From the NCBI GenBank assembly GCA_964436315.1, contig CAYTCZ010000020.1:1-38948 (forward strand): DNA of 38,948 nucleotides, in the 5' to 3' direction. This document shows, piece after piece, positions 21,885-30,383 of this stretch. A model generated the notes under the pieces. The model had not been told where the DNA came from. It worked only from the letters and a program-made list of their open reading frames with translations, and made no database searches. Within the stretch, counting starts at the first letter, position 1. Each line of letters opens with the position of its first letter. Position numbers and translations under genes: made by a program. This DNA comes from CAYTCZ01 sp964436315 (GTDB lineage: Bacteria > Actinomycetota > Thermoleophilia > Gaiellales > Gaiellaceae).

Positions 21885-24073
21885 GTCTTTCTGCACTCGC
21901 AAGGCTCCCTGCAGGCCGCCGAGCGAAGTGGATCGTGCTCGCAATCTGGATCGCCGCTGCCGTGGCACTTGGTCCTTTCCAGTCGCAGCTGCAGGGTTCG
22001 ACCACGAACAGTCCGTCTGAGTTTCTCCCGGCCGACGCGGAGTCGACACGAGTTCTCGAGATTCTCGAGGATGAGTTTCCGTCAGGCCGCCAGACTCCGG
22101 CACTCATCGTCTACACGAATCCGAGCGGTCTCACGGACGCGGATCGCCAGGTGATCGAGAGTGATTTGGATCAACTCGCCGAGCGGGGCCGGTTGCCCGA
22201 GACCGATCCGATCGACTCGCCGCTCGCGCCGGGCGCCGCGGAGCGTGGCCTCGCCTCCGCAGACGGCACGACGGCACTCGCGTTTGTTCCCATTACCGCA
22301 GAGACGATCGAAGGGATCGAGTCGGTCGTCGATGAGATCCGCAGCGTCGTGGATTCGCGCCCGGACTCGGCGCTCGAAACCTTTGTCACTGGTCCGGCCG
22401 GTTTCACGGTGGACGCGGTCGACATATTCGGCCAGATCGACGGCACGCTGCTCATCGCCTCCACCGTTCTCATCCTGTTCCTGCTGATCATCATTTATCG
22501 CTCGCCGTTGATCGCGGTAGTACCTCTGCTGGTCGTCGGTGTTGCCTACGCGATCGCGGCCGGGTTCGTCTACCTCCTGGTATCAGAGGCGGGTCTGGTG
22601 GTGAATGGGCAGACGGCCGGGCTGCTTGTCATCCTTATGTTCGGCGCGGGCACCGACTATGCGCTGCTCGTGGTCTCTCGCTATCGGGAAGAACTTCGGC
22701 GTCACGAGGACAAACACCGAGCGATGGCGGAGGCTCTAAGCCGCACGTCCCCTGCGATCCTCTCCAGTGGTTCAACAACCAGTCTCGCCATGCTCGTCTT
22801 GCTCGTCGCGAGCCTCACGTCGACGGCATCGTCTGGCCCCGTCCTTGCGATCGGAGTTGCCATCACCATGGTCGCGGGCTTGACTCTTCTGCCGGCGCTC
22901 CTCGCGATCATTGGGAGGCGCGCGTTCTGGCCCTTCGTACCGAGGTTCGGAGCCGAGGCAAAGGTCAAGGTCAGTGTCTGGGGGCGAATCGGCAAACGGG
23001 TTGCCCGCCGACCGGTGGTTGCCCTCGCCGGCACGGTTGCCGTGCTGGGAGTGTTTGCTCTCGGGAACCTCACGACCTTGCCCGGGCTCTCGCTCGTCGG
23101 TGGGTTCCGCTCCGAGACCGAATCGGTCACCGGGGCACAGGTCGTTGAGCAGTCCTTCCCGGCAGGGGAGGTTGCGCCCACTGACGTCGTAGTCCTAAGC
23201 GATCCGGCAAACCTCGATGCAGCGACCGGTGCCGTTACCGCAGCGCTGTCGGGCGCGGATCGGGTTGCATCCGTTGCCCCGGTTGAGATGAGTCTCGCTG
23301 GCGACGCCTCCCGTCTGCGCGTGGCGCTAGACGCTGACCCCTACGGCGACGCCGCGATCGAGTCGATCGACCCGCTGCGTGACGCTGCACGAGGTGCGGC
23401 TGCAAGCGTTGGAGCGGACGCGATCGTCGGTGGACCGACCGCCGAAGAGGCCGATACGCAAGACACGGTTCGAAGCGACGCATTTCTCATCGTCCCGCTC
23501 ACGCTCACCGTGATCTTTGTCATCCTCGTGCTGCTGCTACGGGCCGTTGTCGCTCCTCTGTATTTGACGGCAAGCCAGATCCTCTCGTTTGCAGCGACAC
23601 TCGGGATTGCAGCGTTCTCCTTCAAGCACATCTTCGATTCGCCCGGGACCGACCCGAGTCTCGCGACGTTCGTCTTTATTTTCACCGTCGCGCTCGGCAT
23701 TGACTACAGCATCTTCTTGATGACGCGGATCCGGGAGGAGACACGCCAACGTGGGCCGCGAGACGGAGTCCTCGTCGGTCTTGATCGAACCGGCGGCGTT
23801 ATTTCGAGTGCCGGAATCATCCTCGCCGGAACGTTCGCCGTTCTCATGACCCTCCCGCTTGAGGTTCTCTTTCAGCTCGGCTTCGCGGTAGCGATCGGCC
23901 TGCTGATCGACACATTTATCGTCCGAACACTCTTCGTCCCGTCAATGGGATTCCTGCTCCGCCGAAACTCCTGGTGGCCCGGCGGGCTCAGCCGCGCGGC
24001 GGAAGAGCCGCCTCGACCTGAGCCTGACGCAGAACCAGGACTCGCCGCCACGGTCACAACGGCCGCCGACTGA
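21881..24073 (+). CDS. MMPL/RND-family transporter
   Basis: A 730-residue membrane protein with 12 predicted spans arranged as two repeats: a first span at about 16-33, a large extracytoplasmic loop (34-185), spans clustered at about 188-345 with the conserved GTDYALLVVSRYREEL, then a second loop (about 385-530) and spans at about 530-705 with GIDYSIFLMTRIREE. The two GxDY motifs carry the aspartates of the proton relay. Actinobacterial MMPL proteins export lipids or glycolipids to the envelope, which would fit the lipid theme of the island, but the cargo is not known. The ATG overlaps the stop of the SRPBCC-epimerase gene (ATGA), so the two are coupled. Confidence 0.9.
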   Translation: MSLSALARLPAGRRAKWIVLAIWIAAAVALGPFQSQLQGSTTNSPSEFLPADAESTRVLEILEDEFPSGRQTPALIVYTNPSGLTDADRQVIESDLDQLAERGRLPETDPIDSPLAPGAAERGLASADGTTALAFVPITAETIEGIESVVDEIRSVVDSRPDSALETFVTGPAGFTVDAVDIFGQIDGTLLIASTVLILFLLIIIYRSPLIAVVPLLVVGVAYAIAAGFVYLLVSEAGLVVNGQTAGLLVILMFGAGTDYALLVVSRYREELRRHEDKHRAMAEALSRTSPAILSSGSTTSLAMLVLLVASLTSTASSGPVLAIGVAITMVAGLTLLPALLAIIGRRAFWPFVPRFGAEAKVKVSVWGRIGKRVARRPVVALAGTVAVLGVFALGNLTTLPGLSLVGGFRSETESVTGAQVVEQSFPAGEVAPTDVVVLSDPANLDAATGAVTAALSGADRVASVAPVEMSLAGDASRLRVALDADPYGDAAIESIDPLRDAARGAAASVGADAIVGGPTAEEADTQDTVRSDAFLIVPLTLTVIFVILVLLLRAVVAPLYLTASQILSFAATLGIAAFSFKHIFDSPGTDPSLATFVFIFTVALGIDYSIFLMTRIREETRQRGPRDGVLVGLDRTGGVISSAGIILAGTFAVLMTLPLEVLFQLGFAVAIGLLIDTFIVRTLFVPSMGFLLRRNSWWPGGLSRAAEEPPRPEPDAEPGLAATVTTAAD

Positions 24074-24078
24074 CCGAG

Positions 24079-24106
24079 TGATCCAGGCCGCCAGCGCGCG
24101 CGTACC
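24079..24106 (+). promoter_or_regulatory. Candidate ECF-type promoter of the DUF4397 gene
   Basis: TGATCC (24079-24084), a 16-base spacer and CGTACC (24101-24106) match the motif. The gene starts at 24164, preceded by GAGGAG, leaving a leader of about 50 bases. Confidence 0.62.
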
Positions 24107-24163
24107 ACGCACGTATGAGTCGCCACCCTGGCGACGTGAAATGCAAACAAGAGGAGTGTAGGA

Positions 24164-24973
24164 ATGCGAAAGCTACTGGCCACTCTCCTTGTGGTGGTGC
24201 TAGGACTTGCCACCGCAGGGATCGCCACGGCGCAGGAAGGAAGCGGTGTTGTCACCGTCGTCCACGGCGTCCCTGGCGCGACCGTTGACGTGTATGTCAA
24301 CGATGAGCTGACATTGCCGAACTTCGAGTTCGGAACGATCACCGATCCGCTCGAGCTGCCGGCTGGTGACTACCAGATCGACATCCGCGCGGCTGGTGAT
24401 CCGGCGGATGCCGACCCAATCATCGCTGGCTCGGCCACTCTCCCCGGTGGTGCGAACGCCTCGATCGTCGCGCATCTCGCTGAGGACGGCACCCCGACGC
24501 TCGCCGTCTTCGTCAATGACACCTCGCAGATCGCCGCCGGCGATACGCGACTGACCGTTCGGCACACTGCAGCGGCGCCGACCGTCGACATCCTCGCTAA
24601 CGGCGATGTACTCGTCGAGGGTCTCTCGAGCCCCGACGAGGCTGGCCCACTGGACGTTCCTGCTGATACCTACTCCGTCGGCATCGCGCCGGCCGGCTCG
24701 GCTGACGTCGTGTTCGGTCCGGTCGACCTGACGCTCGACGCCGGCACCGCGTACTTCGTGTACGCCGTCGGTTCGCTCGAGGACGGCTCTTTCGACACGC
24801 TCGTCCAGACCATCAGCGGTCTCGGCGAAGCTCCCGCTGGCGTGCCATCAGGCACCAGCGGCCTCGTCGACGAGTCCACCTTCCCGGCTTGGGCAATCGC
24901 TCTTCTCTCCCTCGCCGGCATCGCAGCTCTCGGCTCGGGCCTCGCAGTTGCCCGTGGCCGCGTTGGCCGCTAA
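24164..24973 (+). CDS. Secreted DUF4397 protein with C-terminal membrane anchor
   Basis: A 269-residue cell-surface protein. Residues 1-23 are a signal peptide ending ATAQ. Two DUF4397 beta-domains follow (about 27-125, starting VVTVVHGVPGATVDVYVND, and 125-215, RLTVRHTAAAPTVDI). Then comes a linker of low complexity, a membrane helix (about 243-262) and a short basic tail (ARGRVGR). This C-terminal order resembles a sortase sorting signal, though a canonical LPxTG is missing; the sequence before the helix is LVDESTFPAW. A class F sortase gene follows after a terminator. DUF4397 proteins next to class F sortases are frequent in actinobacteria. Confidence 0.85.
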   Translation: MRKLLATLLVVVLGLATAGIATAQEGSGVVTVVHGVPGATVDVYVNDELTLPNFEFGTITDPLELPAGDYQIDIRAAGDPADADPIIAGSATLPGGANASIVAHLAEDGTPTLAVFVNDTSQIAAGDTRLTVRHTAAAPTVDILANGDVLVEGLSSPDEAGPLDVPADTYSVGIAPAGSADVVFGPVDLTLDAGTAYFVYAVGSLEDGSFDTLVQTISGLGEAPAGVPSGTSGLVDESTFPAWAIALLSLAGIAALGSGLAVARGRVGR

Positions 24974-24988
24974 TCACCCCACCCCGCA

Positions 24989-25020
24989 CAAGAGAGGTCG
25001 CCGGTCGACGACCTCTCTTG
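24989..25020 (+). terminator. Terminator between the DUF4397 and sortase genes
   Basis: CAAGAGAGGTCG (24989-25000) and CGACCTCTCTTG (25009-25020) form a perfect 12-base stem with an 8-base loop, starting 16 bases after the stop of the DUF4397 gene. The sequence CATTTC follows, only weakly T-rich. Confidence 0.75.
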
Positions 25021-25044
25021 CATTTCTCGAAACTCAGCCTTGGG

Positions 25045-25863
25045 ATGACGATGGAGTACGCCGATAGCCGAAGCGTGAGAAACACTGCGACGGTGCGTTG
25101 GGTCGGCCTCGCTCTCCTTGCTTTCAGCCTCGCCGTCCTGGCGGCCGTTCCCACCTTCTGGCTGCTGAGTCGTGAGGACGTGAACGCCGGTTCGCTCGAC
25201 GCCATCGAGGCTCCGATCGAGACGCCCTCCGAGCCTGTTGTCCAACTCGCACCGCCTCCTGAGCCCGCGTCCGAGTTCTCACCCGTCGCGTCGGGCCCTC
25301 AGCCTCCTGCTGAGCTTCCATCGGCGATCGAGCCCGCGCCCGCCGTTCCAGAGATACCAGTGCAGTCCGCGCGAATTGCCGACATCCCTGATGCGAGCCC
25401 GGCGCCTGTCTCGCTACGGATTCCGGACATCGGCGTCCGCTCGAATGTAAAGCCGGTCGGCGTTGATCCCGATTCCAAGCAGGTCGAAGTCCCCTCCGAT
25501 CGGACGACGGTTGCCTGGTACACACACAGCCCGAGTCCTGGTGACGCCGGTTCGGCCGTACTCACCGCGCACGTGGACCTCAACGGCGGACCGGGGGCCT
25601 TCTTCGAGCTTCGCAAGCTCGAACCAGGGGCGGTTGTCACCGTCGGTTATGAGGACGGTTCGAAGCAACGGTTCGAAGTCGTTGCGCGACGAAGCTATCT
25701 GAAGGATGAGCTCCCCAACCGCCGGATCTTCGCCCAGGACGGGAAGCCGGTCCTCACCCTCATCACCTGTGGTGGCGGCTTCAACGAGACAGAGAGGGAG
25801 TACGACTCGAACGTTGTCGTCTATGCCGTTCCCGCTGACGCTTCCTCGAAGAGGGCCACATAG
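25045..25863 (+). CDS. Class F sortase
   Basis: A 272-residue membrane-anchored transpeptidase that would link surface proteins to the wall. It has an N-terminal membrane helix (about 20-42), a long proline/alanine-rich stalk (about 50-115) and a sortase barrel (about 118-270). The catalytic residues are visible: His in VLTAHVDL, Cys in LITCGGGF and Arg in EREYDSNVVV. The ATG at 25045 (or 25051) is chosen after the terminator; the longer frame would run back into the DUF4397 gene. The natural substrate is likely to be the neighbouring DUF4397 protein. The SRPBCC gene follows after 16 bases. Confidence 0.88.
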   Translation: MTMEYADSRSVRNTATVRWVGLALLAFSLAVLAAVPTFWLLSREDVNAGSLDAIEAPIETPSEPVVQLAPPPEPASEFSPVASGPQPPAELPSAIEPAPAVPEIPVQSARIADIPDASPAPVSLRIPDIGVRSNVKPVGVDPDSKQVEVPSDRTTVAWYTHSPSPGDAGSAVLTAHVDLNGGPGAFFELRKLEPGAVVTVGYEDGSKQRFEVVARRSYLKDELPNRRIFAQDGKPVLTLITCGGGFNETEREYDSNVVVYAVPADASSKRAT

Positions 25864-25879
25864 CGTCCGCGGAACCTGA

Positions 25880-26437
25880 ATGGCCAATTCGGTTGAGAGC
25901 GGCGCTGTTCGCGTGGCCCGCGGATCAGGGAGCGGCTTCCGTCTGACCGCGGAACTCGTACTCCCCGCGAGCATCGACGAGGTCTTCGACTTCTATTCAG
26001 ACGCGGCGAACCTCGAGGCGATCACGCCGGCGTGGCTCCATTTTCGAATCCTCTCACCGCGTTCGATCGAGATGGGAATTGGAACGTTGATCGACTACCG
26101 ACTACGTCTTCACGGCGTGCCCGTCCGTTGGCAGAGCGAGATCACCGCCTGGGAGCCGCCGTTTCGTTTCGTCGACGAGCAGCGGCGCGGACCCTACCGA
26201 GAATGGATTCACGAGCACTCGTTCCGCGACTTTGATGGCCAAACGCTCGTCTTCGATCGCGTCGACTACCGCGTGCCGTTGGGCGCGCTCGCGAATCGGC
26301 TTCTCGTTGCGAGTGATCTACGAAAGATCTTCGCGTACCGTCACCGGAAGCTCTGGGAGCTGTTCGGTTCCCGGAGCGACGAGTCAGGCGCCACGACTAG
26401 TCGACTTCGGTCTTTCTCGACGGCCGAGCACGGATAA
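25880..26437 (+). CDS. SRPBCC (START-like) family protein
   Basis: A 185-residue protein with one SRPBCC ligand-binding domain (about 18-165): VFDFYSDAANLEAITPAWLH, then PPFRFVDEQRRGPYREW and VDYRVPLGALANRLL. These segments align with the N-terminal domain of the fusion protein at 20508, so the island carries two related copies. Such proteins are frequent in light-induced gene groups, where they may bind or transfer lipids. It starts 16 bases after the sortase stop and is probably in the same transcript. Confidence 0.8.
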   Translation: MANSVESGAVRVARGSGSGFRLTAELVLPASIDEVFDFYSDAANLEAITPAWLHFRILSPRSIEMGIGTLIDYRLRLHGVPVRWQSEITAWEPPFRFVDEQRRGPYREWIHEHSFRDFDGQTLVFDRVDYRVPLGALANRLLVASDLRKIFAYRHRKLWELFGSRSDESGATTSRLRSFSTAEHG

Positions 26438-26664
26438 GGACTGGGCGCCGGCCACGAGCTGCGTCAGCGAGGCCACCGCCGAGAGCGAGCGCGAGCACGG
26501 CCGCAGCAATGACGGCGATGGCGAGTACCTCTCTCATCCGAAGAGGGGACAAGGAGGGGGAGGGCGACGAGCACGAGGCTCAGGACAAGGCCAAGTGCGG
26601 TGACCGTTGCCACTGTTCGTCGTGGGCCCTGGAAGGCGCTCGTCCCAGCTTGCGGATTCGACAC
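26397..26664 (-). pseudogene. Possible small two-span membrane protein in two frames
   Basis: From a GTG at 26664 the minus strand reads MSNPQAGTSAFQGPRRTVAT and a hydrophobic helix (LGLVLSLVLVALPLLV) in one frame. A second hydrophobic helix (MREVLAIAVIAAAVLALALG) starts at an ATG at 26537 in another frame and ends at a TAG at 26397-26399. Either this is one protein broken by a frameshift near 26540, or a separate 46-residue gene at 26397-26537. No family is recognised; the support is only hydrophobic pattern. The end overlaps the convergent SRPBCC gene by 41 bases. Confidence 0.3.
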
Positions 26665-26711
26665 CGCGGACAGACTGAGAGATTCGCCGCTCGCTAAGAT
26701 CGTTGGCGCGA

Positions 26712-26782
<71 letters not shown>

Positions 26783-26799
26783 CCTACCCTGGAGGAAGC

Positions 26800-27159
26800 G
26801 TCCGGGCGTCACCGCCGTCCAGAAGTAGTCAAGCACGTGGCGGTGCGGCGGCAAGCGCTCGCCCGGAGCCAGCCTGATCTCCCAGACGCGCACCCGATCG
26901 TCTTCAAGGAGAAGCTTTGTGCCGACGTTGCCGTTGAAATCGTTCTGCTCGAACTCCTTGTTGATCTCGTCCGTCCAGCCTTCGAAATCGCTGAGTACAA
27001 GCTCGCCTGAGCGGAACTGCTTCACGAACGCGTTCATGACGACGATCATCGCGTAGCCCACGCCGCGCGTGCGGAACATCTTGAGGCCGCGCTTTGGGTC
27101 AGCCGGAAAGTGGCTCGGAACGGGGATCCGGAGCCCGGCTGGACGATCAGCGTGCTACA
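26800..27159 (-). pseudogene. Cupin gene fragment truncated next to tRNA-Gly
   Basis: In one minus-strand frame the sequence reads FRTRGVGYAMIVVMNAF, SGELVLSDFEGWTDEI and then a cupin signature (TKLLLEDDRVRVWEIRLAPG, PPHRHVLDYFWTAVTPG). The cupin motif breaks off right after the second strand, about 18 bases from the 3' end of the tRNA, and the frame then reads through the tRNA. No start codon with ribosome site is evident upstream either, and the frame is closed by a TAG above 27160. The gene has lost its C-terminal half and probably its start. Confidence 0.6.
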
Positions 27160-28292
27160 CGGAACCCGTTCGCCGTCGCTGACGAAACGAGGTCGATCGC
27201 GCGGCGGTGTCCCCACCACGCGGTCGCGAACGCGGCTCCGGCCAATCCTGCCGTCAGAAGGAGAAGGTTCAAGACAAGGGCGAAGTTCGCGGCCTGTTCG
27301 ACGTTGACGTTGAATGCGATCAGAATCGCGGCGCCGGCACCGACCTGGACCGCTGCTCCTGCGGGAGCGATTGGAATGATCGCCGCTCCGGCCGTGAGGC
27401 AGAGGAAGCTCAAGGCCAGGGCCGGCGAGAAGCCGATGTCCATCGCTGCCAGGAGCAAGAGCAGACCAGCCGCTCTCGCGTACCAGGAGAGTGAGAGTGA
27501 GACGTAGGCAAGTGCCGTCTCGCGCACGCTGACGATCCGCGCCCCGGCACGGACGCCGAATTCGCGCACGCGGGGGCGTTTGGAAGTCGCCGTCCACCGT
27601 AAGAGCCTCGAGGCGGCGACGAACGCGACCGCGGCGATCAACCCGACCAGGGCAATGACGGCCAACGAGGCTCGGACGGCGGGCGTCGAGCTCGTGACCG
27701 CGCCCGTTGTCGCGAGCGGAAGCAGCACGACCGCATCGAGCAAAGCAAGGGTCGCCAGCGAGATAGCGATCGCGTTGAAGCCAAGCTTTCGCTTGAAGCC
27801 CCGCAGAATTGCCACTTTGACGAGCAGGTCAAGTCGCCCTGGAAGCACAGCGCTCGTGACGATGCCTCCGCCGCTCGCAGCCAACATGGCGCTTCGTTCC
27901 GGTCGCTCGGCTGGGATGAAGAGGCGCCGCCAGCCCAGCGCTCGGAACAGATAGCTGAGCAAAAAGAGGCTTGCAGCAACACCGACCAGGCGAAGGTTTG
28001 CATCAGCGAGCGGCCACGCCGTATCAGATGTCTTCCGGACGAAGAGGTAAACGCCGCCGAAAGCGAGAGCCGAGAGCACGAGGGACAGCACTCGGCTGAG
28101 CCAGACACCACGGTTCTGCAACGTGGCGCGAGCGTGGCGCGCTCGAGCGAACCACTCCGTACCGCTACCGATCTGAGTCCGCGTTCCCGTTGGTACGAGC
28201 GCCTCCCTTATCACGATCAAACGGATAAAGAAGGCGGTCGAACGGCACGCTCGAAAACCGTCAATACCCCGGAGGACACGATTGTACCGCAA
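27147..28292 (-). CDS. Flippase-like integral membrane protein (lysylphosphatidylglycerol synthase TM/UPF0104 family)
   Basis: Up to 381 residues. From about residue 62 there are eight hydrophobic spans (for example VLSLVLSALAFGGVYLFV, AAGLLLLLAAMDIGFSPALA) with the family features SYLFRALGWRRLF, TSAVLPGRLDLLVKVAILRG and, near the end, IPIAPAGAAVQVGAGAAIL. Relatives form the membrane half of MprF or act as lipid flippases. The first 57 residues have no family character; a TTG at 28121 could be the true start, but neither site has a clear ribosome site. The gene is isolated from its neighbours; the substrate is unknown. Confidence 0.72.
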   Translation of the reverse strand: MRYNRVLRGIDGFRACRSTAFFIRLIVIREALVPTGTRTQIGSGTEWFARARHARATLQNRGVWLSRVLSLVLSALAFGGVYLFVRKTSDTAWPLADANLRLVGVAASLFLLSYLFRALGWRRLFIPAERPERSAMLAASGGGIVTSAVLPGRLDLLVKVAILRGFKRKLGFNAIAISLATLALLDAVVLLPLATTGAVTSSTPAVRASLAVIALVGLIAAVAFVAASRLLRWTATSKRPRVREFGVRAGARIVSVRETALAYVSLSLSWYARAAGLLLLLAAMDIGFSPALALSFLCLTAGAAIIPIAPAGAAVQVGAGAAILIAFNVNVEQAANFALVLNLLLLTAGLAGAAFATAWWGHRRAIDLVSSATANGFRVAR

Positions 28293-28427
28293 GCCTTAGC
28301 TCTGGAACGCCGGCGGGTCCGGGCCCGCCGTGGTGGAAGCTCGGGCTGGAGTCCGCCTGGTAGCCTGATCGGAATCGATCGGCGTCTCCCAACTGGGCGT
28401 CGTGGCCCGCGGGAAGGAGCGTGAGCT

Positions 28428-28727
28428 GTGTTGGAGCTCACCGCAGACGCTGTGGATGCCGTAAGGACGATCGTCCGCACGGAGGCACACAAGTCACCTG
28501 AGGCAAGCGGCCTTCGGCTTGTCGGACGGACAAAGGGCGAGGAAACGGAACTGCACGTCTCGCTTGCGCGTGCTCCCGAGGACGAGGATCGCGTGGTTGA
28601 GGAAGGCGGGGCTCGACTCTTCCTCGATGCCGTGGCTGCCTCGTACCTGCGGGACAAACGACTTGACGCCAGTACGACGTCGGCCGGGATTCGTTTCACG
28701 CTGTCCGATCAAACGTTGGGATCGTGA
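28428..28727 (+). CDS. HesB/IscA-like domain protein without the iron-sulfur cysteines
   Basis: A 99-residue protein with the outline of the HesB/IscA (A-type carrier) fold: MLELTADAVDAVRTIV, then ASGLRLVGRTKG, the loop GARLFLDAVAASYL and IRFTLSDQ. The three cysteines that bind iron-sulfur in genuine carriers are absent, as in many actinobacterial relatives, so a metal-carrier role is doubtful. The GTG at 28428 has GGAAGGAG at a good distance. A degenerate copy lies directly downstream. Confidence 0.75.
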   Translation: MLELTADAVDAVRTIVRTEAHKSPEASGLRLVGRTKGEETELHVSLARAPEDEDRVVEEGGARLFLDAVAASYLRDKRLDASTTSAGIRFTLSDQTLGS

Positions 28728-28820
28728 CGCTGAGCTCGGTCCCGGATCCCTGCGGAACGCGAGATGGCGCGTTTTTGCGACTGCCAGGGAGCGCGCATAC
28801 ACCGAAAGGAGCCGTAATCG

Positions 28821-28962
28821 ATGTTGAGGCTTACCGATAGCGCCGCCCATGCAGTGCAAGGAATTGTTTCCAGTCACTCTCCTCGCCGACAAGCAGCCTG
28901 ACGCTCAGTCGGGCGAGCAGGGAATGCATTTCTTCCTTCGCGATCAAGACGTTCTGGCCTAG
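28821..28962 (+). pseudogene. Degenerate second copy of the HesB-like gene
   Basis: An ATG at 28821 with AAAGGAG upstream opens MLRLTDSAAHAVQGIVSS, closely similar to the start of the preceding gene, but stops after 26 codons. In the next frame the later part of the fold continues (LLADKQPDAQSGEQG, then MHFFLRDQDVLA) up to a TAG at 28960-28962. The central part is missing. This is a tandem paralogue broken by a deletion and frameshift. In 28963-29169 I see no further gene. Confidence 0.6.
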
Positions 28963-29169
28963 TCGCGGTTCGACGCGCAGAGCTGCTAGCTGAACGCGTC
29001 TCCTGGCCCGAGCAGCGCGGACAGGACGCGCTTTGAACCGGTGAGTGATTGCGGCTCCGGATGCACACATCTCGATTGCACCAGGGGTGGGTAAAGCCGG
29101 AAGAGCTCGGATGCCACCGAGGTTGCTAGTTCGGAAACACGCGACGAGGGTGCGCTCTAGGCTAGTGAC

Positions 29170-30369
29170 GTGACTGCGGTCGAGACTTTTCCTCAGGGCG
29201 CCCGCAACGACCTCAGCCTGGCTTTGGTCGGGAGAACGGTCAGTGCCTTTGGCGCGATTGGGTTTGCGGCGCTCGTACCGTTCCTGCGGGACGAGTTCGA
29301 ACTCTCCACCGCCGCCGTCGGCGGCATCATGTCGATGATCTTTCTCGGCGCTCTCGCTGGCACCTTTCCCTCGGGTCGGCTTACCGATCGTGTGCCCGCC
29401 GGAGCCATGCTCGGCATCTCGCTGATCGTGCTCGTTGGAGGTCTTTGCCTCTGTGCGATCGCGCCGACCCCCGCTGTGTTTTTTTGCGGCTTGGTGCTGA
29501 TCGGGATCGGCTACGGGGCGGCGGAACCCCCGACCAGCGTTCTGGTCAGTGCGAACGTCTCGCGCGAGCGTCGCGGCCTCCTTATGGGAATCAAGCAGAC
29601 CGGTATGACGGTCGGCGGGCTTCTCGGTGGTCTGATCCTGCCGAGCCTCGCGCTCGCTTCGAGCTGGCGCGTTGCCCTCGTCCTTCCAATCGCACTCTCA
29701 GTCCTTGTCGCTATTGGCGGTCTGTGGCTCCGAGGTGCGACTCCCGAATCGCGCAAGCTCCAAACGATCGAGGCGGTCCGTCCCATCTCCCTTACAGGAA
29801 TCGCCTCGTATGGCTTCGTGATGGCGGGCGTACAGGTCGCGCTGCTTGGTTTTCTGGCCGTCTTCCTGATCGACCGGGAGGGGCTAACGACCCGGACGGC
29901 CGGACTGGCGGTCGCACTCACGCTTGCCGGGGCAACGTCCGGACGAATCTCTTGGGGGGTCGTCTCAGACCGCTACTTCGGGACGAGGTTGCTCGCGCTC
30001 CAACTCGCGGCGCTCGGGTCGGCAATGGCTCTCGCTCTACTCTCCGTCACCGGCCTCGGGCCGAGCATCTGGTTCGTTCTCTTCGTGCTCGGGTTCTGTT
30101 CTCTCGGCTGGAACGGCGTCTACCTGACGACTGCCGCCGAGAGCGTTGCGCCCGGCCGCGTCGGTCGTGCGACCGGAAGCGTCATGGTCTTCAGCTACTC
30201 GGGCGCACTGGTGGTGCCTGCACTTTTCGGCCTCGTCGTCTCCGGGACGGACTCATGGTCGGCGTCGTGGTTGATCGTGGCCGCTGTTGTCGCCGCGCTG
30301 GTCGCCGCGTTCACCGTCACAGCACGTCGCGCAGATCGTCTCGCCTCACCGGAGCCGTTGCCGAGATAG
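29170..30369 (+). CDS. MFS transporter
   Basis: A 399-residue major facilitator superfamily permease with 12 hydrophobic spans. Visible marks are the loop 2-3 motif FPSGRLTDRVPAG (the G-x-L-x-D-R type signature), the motif GMTVGGLLGGLILPSLA in the fifth span region and the equivalent loop in the second half (GRISWGVVSDRYFG). The GTG at 29170 lacks a strong ribosome site. It resembles efflux or organic-anion permeases; the substrate cannot be told. It stands alone, convergent with the LLM oxidoreductase, with 14 bases between stops. Confidence 0.88.
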   Translation: MTAVETFPQGARNDLSLALVGRTVSAFGAIGFAALVPFLRDEFELSTAAVGGIMSMIFLGALAGTFPSGRLTDRVPAGAMLGISLIVLVGGLCLCAIAPTPAVFFCGLVLIGIGYGAAEPPTSVLVSANVSRERRGLLMGIKQTGMTVGGLLGGLILPSLALASSWRVALVLPIALSVLVAIGGLWLRGATPESRKLQTIEAVRPISLTGIASYGFVMAGVQVALLGFLAVFLIDREGLTTRTAGLAVALTLAGATSGRISWGVVSDRYFGTRLLALQLAALGSAMALALLSVTGLGPSIWFVLFVLGFCSLGWNGVYLTTAAESVAPGRVGRATGSVMVFSYSGALVVPALFGLVVSGTDSWSASWLIVAAVVAALVAAFTVTARRADRLASPEPLPR

Positions 30370-30383
30370 GGCGCGGTTCTGCG

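Noticed and set aside
24889..25044. Upstream extension of the sortase frame into the DUF4397 gene
   Set aside because: The extra residues are an out-of-frame reading of the DUF4397 gene and a perfect terminator hairpin lies between; the start at 25045 gives a normal sortase N-terminus.
28831..29070. Minus-strand 79-residue frame over the HesB-like remnant
   Set aside because: It has no recognisable features or ribosome site, while the plus strand carries clear HesB-like segments with a ribosome site.
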